Part shown: piece after piece, positions 59,880 to 64,000 of the stretch
Layout of the letters: every line of letters begins with the position of its first letter
Position numbering within the stretch: position 1 is the stretch's first letter
Origin: Saxidomus purpurata
Taxonomy: Eukaryota > Mollusca > Bivalvia > Venerida > Veneridae
Length of the DNA stretch: 64,000 bases
Direction: 5' to 3'
Assembly: GCA_022818135.1 (NCBI GenBank)
Contig: JAFMSR010000001.1
Coordinates: 37,292,672-37,356,671, forward strand
Made by a program: the position numbers and the translations under genes
The notes under the pieces: generated by a model
The model's database searches: none
Told to the model about the DNA's origin: nothing
Seen by the model: the letters and a program-made list of their open reading frames with translations, nothing else

Positions 59880-61573
59880 CGACACCGTGATCTCTGTTAA
59901 AAACAGGTTTGGCACCGTATTTGTTCCCTTTGATACAACGGGTACTTGCTGTCAGAACATATTTCAGATAAGAACTTTATTATAAGCAAAGTGATTTGAA
60001 ATAACATGCTCTATAAAATTTCTCCATCCATATGGTTGATACATTCTTTCGTTCTTTAAAAAAGGTTGTAGTTAATGAGTTTTCTACCTGTTGAACTTAT
60101 AAACGTAAGGCGTCAGTATTCTTTGTTGTTGTTTGTGATCTAACTGGAAACTGAACCGGATGCATTTAATGTAAGATAGTAAGAACATTCGTTTCCTGAC
60201 TTGCAGAGATATTTGTACACTGCACATGTATTACAATGTATGTATACATACACAATGTAACACTTGAAAACATTATATGTATTACGTTGACCGCAGATTT
60301 GCTGCCCAAACTCTTCGCCAATGTTCTAAGATTCGGGATAAGTAGTGCATATAAACTCAGTCAGTGAACTTCTGTTCGCTGTAATCTGGGACGTGTCAAG
60401 TTATTCCGTAGCTAATAGATTACAGAGCTTCTACTATATAAATAACTGGAAATGATATAACATGTGATAAAATTAATTAAATTCGAGACTGAAACGTCGT
60501 AAATTACTCCGTTAAGGTTAGATAGCAAAAGCTTTTTATAACATTGCTATTTTTTTGTCTTGTTAGCGCATATTTTATTAGCTCCAGCCCCACCCCACCA
60601 ACAAAAAAATGGGGATAATATTTGGAACAACATGTCACGTCTTGTCAGCTTTTATTAACAAATCGATATTCATTACAATCATTGAAGGGCCCCTGTAATA
60701 TGTCATCAATTATCTTGGGTACAGTGTACAAGTATTAGCTCTACGGTTAATTTTCATGATGTAACAAGAATTAATAAACATTATACTAGGAGGATCTATG
60801 ATCTGTATACTTTACGTTCCATGTGTTATATGTTTATAATACCGCATCTGTTACCGGGATTTTGTACGGAATTACACCATGGCAACCATCGAATTAATTA
60901 GTTCATTTTATCAGTGAAATGAACCACAGGTTTTTCTTGATTGACTTTGTTTTTATTCAATAAAGGTTGATAATGACCCGGGAGTCTTCGATAAAACAAC
61001 CTGCCACTGCTGTGTTTACATTAAACACAGTCAATAAAAGATTTAGTGCGCAGGATACGAGCAAATTCAGTATCCTGTTCATAAAGCAATTTGATTGGGA
61101 ATATAGGTGTTTCTTGATATAGAAACGGAATTAAAATAGATGCAACTTTGTACTGTTTGCGCTCGTTGATCGATCCGGTCTCCGTTCAATTAAAGCTGAA
61201 ATTGGATTTTATTAAAATATACATTTCGTAATTTAAAATTAATGATTTCTTATTCCATCGAACCTTTGTAGTCGTAATGAGGTTTCATTTTTCTGTAGAA
61301 AACGTTCTTATCATTTCTTGATATGCACGTAGGCGATGGAACTTCATTACTTCATTAACTGTAGCCATGCGAACATGCTATTACTTTTAATGTCGTTTTA
61401 TTTTATGGGAGAAGTCAGTGACGATTGTCGTATGATTTTCATTCCGAAAGCAAGGTAGATAAATGAACGGACTTCAAATTAAACTCCTATATACTTTGAG
61501 TTCAAACACCGTACATGTATATGTATGCATGTAGCTCTGCAATAATTCTAACAGTTGTATTTTTTCATTTCAG
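59880..61573. other. Probable intron or upstream non-coding DNA of the 61.6 kb gene
   Basis: AT-rich, with no second exon recognised. It ends in a pyrimidine-rich TTTTTTCATTTCAG, a standard 3' splice site for the following exon. Confidence 0.5.
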
Positions 61574-61983
61574 CATACGACAGGCTACATTATGAGGGAT
61601 GTGACAGATGCAGTAGACACGTGCCCAAGGTGCCAAAAATGCGACAGGTGGCGCAACGCACCGGACTACATCCGGGACCCATGGGTGATATGGGACAGGT
61701 TCCCATGCCCACCGCCTGTTACACAAAACAAAGCTAGGTTATTAATAGAACTAGATTGGACACGACAGTTAGGAACTCCTGACGGATGCAAAGCACTGCG
61801 TCGCGTGGCGTCCCGGTGTAAAGTGGATTTGACAACTGTGGAATTACCGGATTCCTTAAGTGACTGTGATGAATTATTTACTGTGTTCGGATTATGTGGG
61901 ACTCAATGTGTGATAGCCATTATTCTCGCCTGCATCTGTCTCATGTTTGTCTTCTTACTTGTAGTCGTCTGCTGTCGTTACGT
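61574..61983 (+). CDS. Internal exon of a cysteine-rich single-pass membrane protein (unidentified)
   Basis: A 410-nt exon open across its whole length in one frame. It is preceded by a pyrimidine tract and CAG (61571-61573) and followed by a textbook donor, GTAAGTAT (61984). It encodes 136 residues plus two bases. Eight cysteines (17, 20, 23, 45, 72, 82, 98, 108) precede a hydrophobic helix at about residues 112-134 that ends Cys-Cys-Arg-Tyr. The stretch CPRCQKCDRWRNAPDYIRDP is the most distinctive part. The layout implies an ectodomain encoded upstream, one membrane span, and a tail in later exons outside the window. If not spliced, the frame would stop two codons later (TAA at 61985-61987), and the internal Met at residue 7 could start a 131-residue protein; the splice signals make that less likely. 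I do not recognise the family. Confidence 0.75.
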
Positions 61984-64000
61984 GTAAGTATCATTCCATT
62001 TATGTCGTCTGCTTCGTCCATAAATAGTCACAGGTGACAGACTGTTGACATGTTCTAAGTTTTTTTTTGTCTGGTGCTGCCATATATGGAAAAAATGCTA
62101 ATAAAATATTGAGTTTTGGTAGTTCATCTAATTAAGTGCAGCAATTCAGTCAGACCAGTTGATCATATCACTTGACCAGAAGCAACTGTCGAGTGTTTAG
62201 CTAGGTATTAGCAGAGACAAAGATCAAGGTGCGAACATAAATGCATTTTGAATAACACAGCCTGCTAGTTTTGGAACCCATTTGCAACATATTCTTATTA
62301 ACATTACTAGAGGTCAGTTCGAGCAAACCTTCCAGATATTCTCATTTACATAAATTTCATTATGTAATTACAAGTACTGTATTAAAATTGTGTTGGCCAA
62401 GACAATTGAAAGTGTTAGAATACTGACTCGAGATAAACTTGCGAACATCGCTATTTAAGCTGCTTAATACATCAGTAAACAATATTTAATATTGGCATAT
62501 ACATGTAACTAACATTGAATTTCATAATTTTATAAAAATGTCAAAAATCTATGCATTTATTTTCGAAATACCACTTTCAGTGAACCTAAGAATACTTCTA
62601 GCAGAATTACCAAATCTTTTGAAAAATCTCTTATGGATTACTATTTTGTTACTCAATCTGTGTCTATCAAAAAATATCCCTATCCAAGGTCATCTCAACA
62701 GGCTTATCAGATGCGATGTTTGGTTATCTAATAAATGTTAAACAGATCAGAGGTTTAACAGTAAAGACATGTTATTACCTTCCTGGCAAGTAATTGATAC
62801 TCTGGTAGCACTGACCACAAGAAGACAAATGAGCCATGAAAAGTCTGACCAGCTGTTGCATTAGGGAATATTTCGCTTCGTTATACCAAATGCACATGTT
62901 TTACTATCAAAACACCTGCATGATTAAAATTTGTAAACTTAGAATCGTATCCGTAGGATACAGATGTCTCCACATTTCTATCCTTAAAGCAAATGCAACC
63001 ATGAACAATTTAAATATTTGCGCTTCAATGAACACATATAGACTTTAAAAGTTATTGATTAATACGGACTTTTTAGAAAGAATGTCAAAATCCATATTTC
63101 TGAATCAAACTTATCACATATACCAGTTTTTGAACACAGCTTTCTGAATTATTTACTTGGATCTAATCGAACTATATCTTAGAGAGGCGTATGAATTATT
63201 GATACGAGTGATATGTTGATGTTATGAGGTTTAGTCCACAGCCTGCATAATCCCAAAGGAAAGGCTGTTATGTAATTGCCTACCAACAAAGCTTTTAACA
63301 TCGCTCTAGTAATCAGCTCTAGTAATCTAGTATTGTCAAAGAAATTTTGAAAGACCAGAACTGTATAACCATACTGAAGTACCGTATAATGATTAAATTC
63401 AGAAAAAATTCACAACTTTTACCATGTATTATATATAATCGCCAACAAATTTTGCTACTCACTATCTGATAGTGATTTTGAATCAAATGTATCGTATTAA
63501 ACTTGACGTATATTATATCAATTGGTAGGAGTCATGCTCAAAATCATTTTAAAAACATACAAATCAACATGTCGATAAAGGAGAAAGATTTGAAAATGAA
63601 CACGTTCAAGAGTTTCAGACTGTAACATTTCATTCAGCAATAATTTTATTTTCGATGTTGAAGTGCCTTTAATTACAAATTAAGAAGAAAAAAGATGAAA
63701 AAAATCCAGACCATCAGCCTCCGCCTCGCTTACATGTACATGTAATACTGCGTACAGAATTTGAACATTTCCACATTTAATTTTTGTATTTTAGTCTCAT
63801 ACATCCAAAATTAGATATCTTGACAACTTGTGGGGGAATAAAGCATGGATCCAAATCGATTTCTGTCACATATTGCTTTCAGAGACTTGACGCTAATGTA
63901 CGAGTAAATGCTTCCTGAAATCTTCACAGATACACCATTAGGCCTATACAATCCTGCACATTTATAACATTCGAAATTATCCTGTAATCTATAAAGAAAT
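61984..64000. other. Probable intron downstream of the membrane-protein exon
   Basis: It begins with the GTAAGTAT donor. No acceptor followed by coding-like sequence was recognised before the window ends. The frames at 62538-62741 and 62836-63048 have no supporting evidence. Confidence 0.45.

Overview
This 64 kb window is AT-rich, gene-poor animal DNA, most likely from a bivalve mollusc. That assignment is an inference from the intron-style splice signals around one exon, the many tRNA-derived short interspersed elements, and a GACC-rich tandem repeat of a kind I associate with clam, oyster and scallop genomes. There is no sign of operons, bacterial genes or a viral genome, and I found no rRNA gene, intact tRNA gene or CRISPR array.

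Only one coding feature is well supported: an internal exon at 61574-61983. It encodes the cysteine-rich end of an ectodomain plus a transmembrane helix of a membrane protein I do not recognise. Two short open frames are weaker candidates. The one at 10835-11053 has a secretion-signal-like start and a faintly olfactomedin-like segment. The one at 47325-47543 lies behind a CCAAT/TATA-type promoter. The other open frames look like chance.

Most of the identifiable content is repetitive. A short mobile element occurs three times (167-328, 32825-32969 on the minus strand, 59711-59870), each copy flanked by a 9-bp target duplication. A longer dispersed repeat occurs at 5693-7075 and 33758-34764; each copy is interrupted by an insertion the other lacks, and the first insertion carries two tRNA-derived elements. 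A locally triplicated segment fills 18437-22140. A roughly 143-bp GACC-rich repeat fills 22958-24055 and carries nuclear-receptor-type half-sites. A 49-bp minisatellite of about 43 units occupies 27662-29817, is followed by a 25-bp minisatellite, and lies between two diverged copies of one segment. Further old direct duplications pair 38520-38785 with 41520-41820, and 42835-43285 with 44743-45480.

Region by region: 0-10 kb holds scattered repeats; 11-18 kb shows nothing recognisable; 18-30 kb is the tandem-repeat district; 32-35 kb holds a second cluster of mobile elements; 38-46 kb holds old duplications; 47 kb holds a possible small gene; 48-57 kb is almost featureless; and 61.5 kb is the edge of a real gene. 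No gene network can be inferred.
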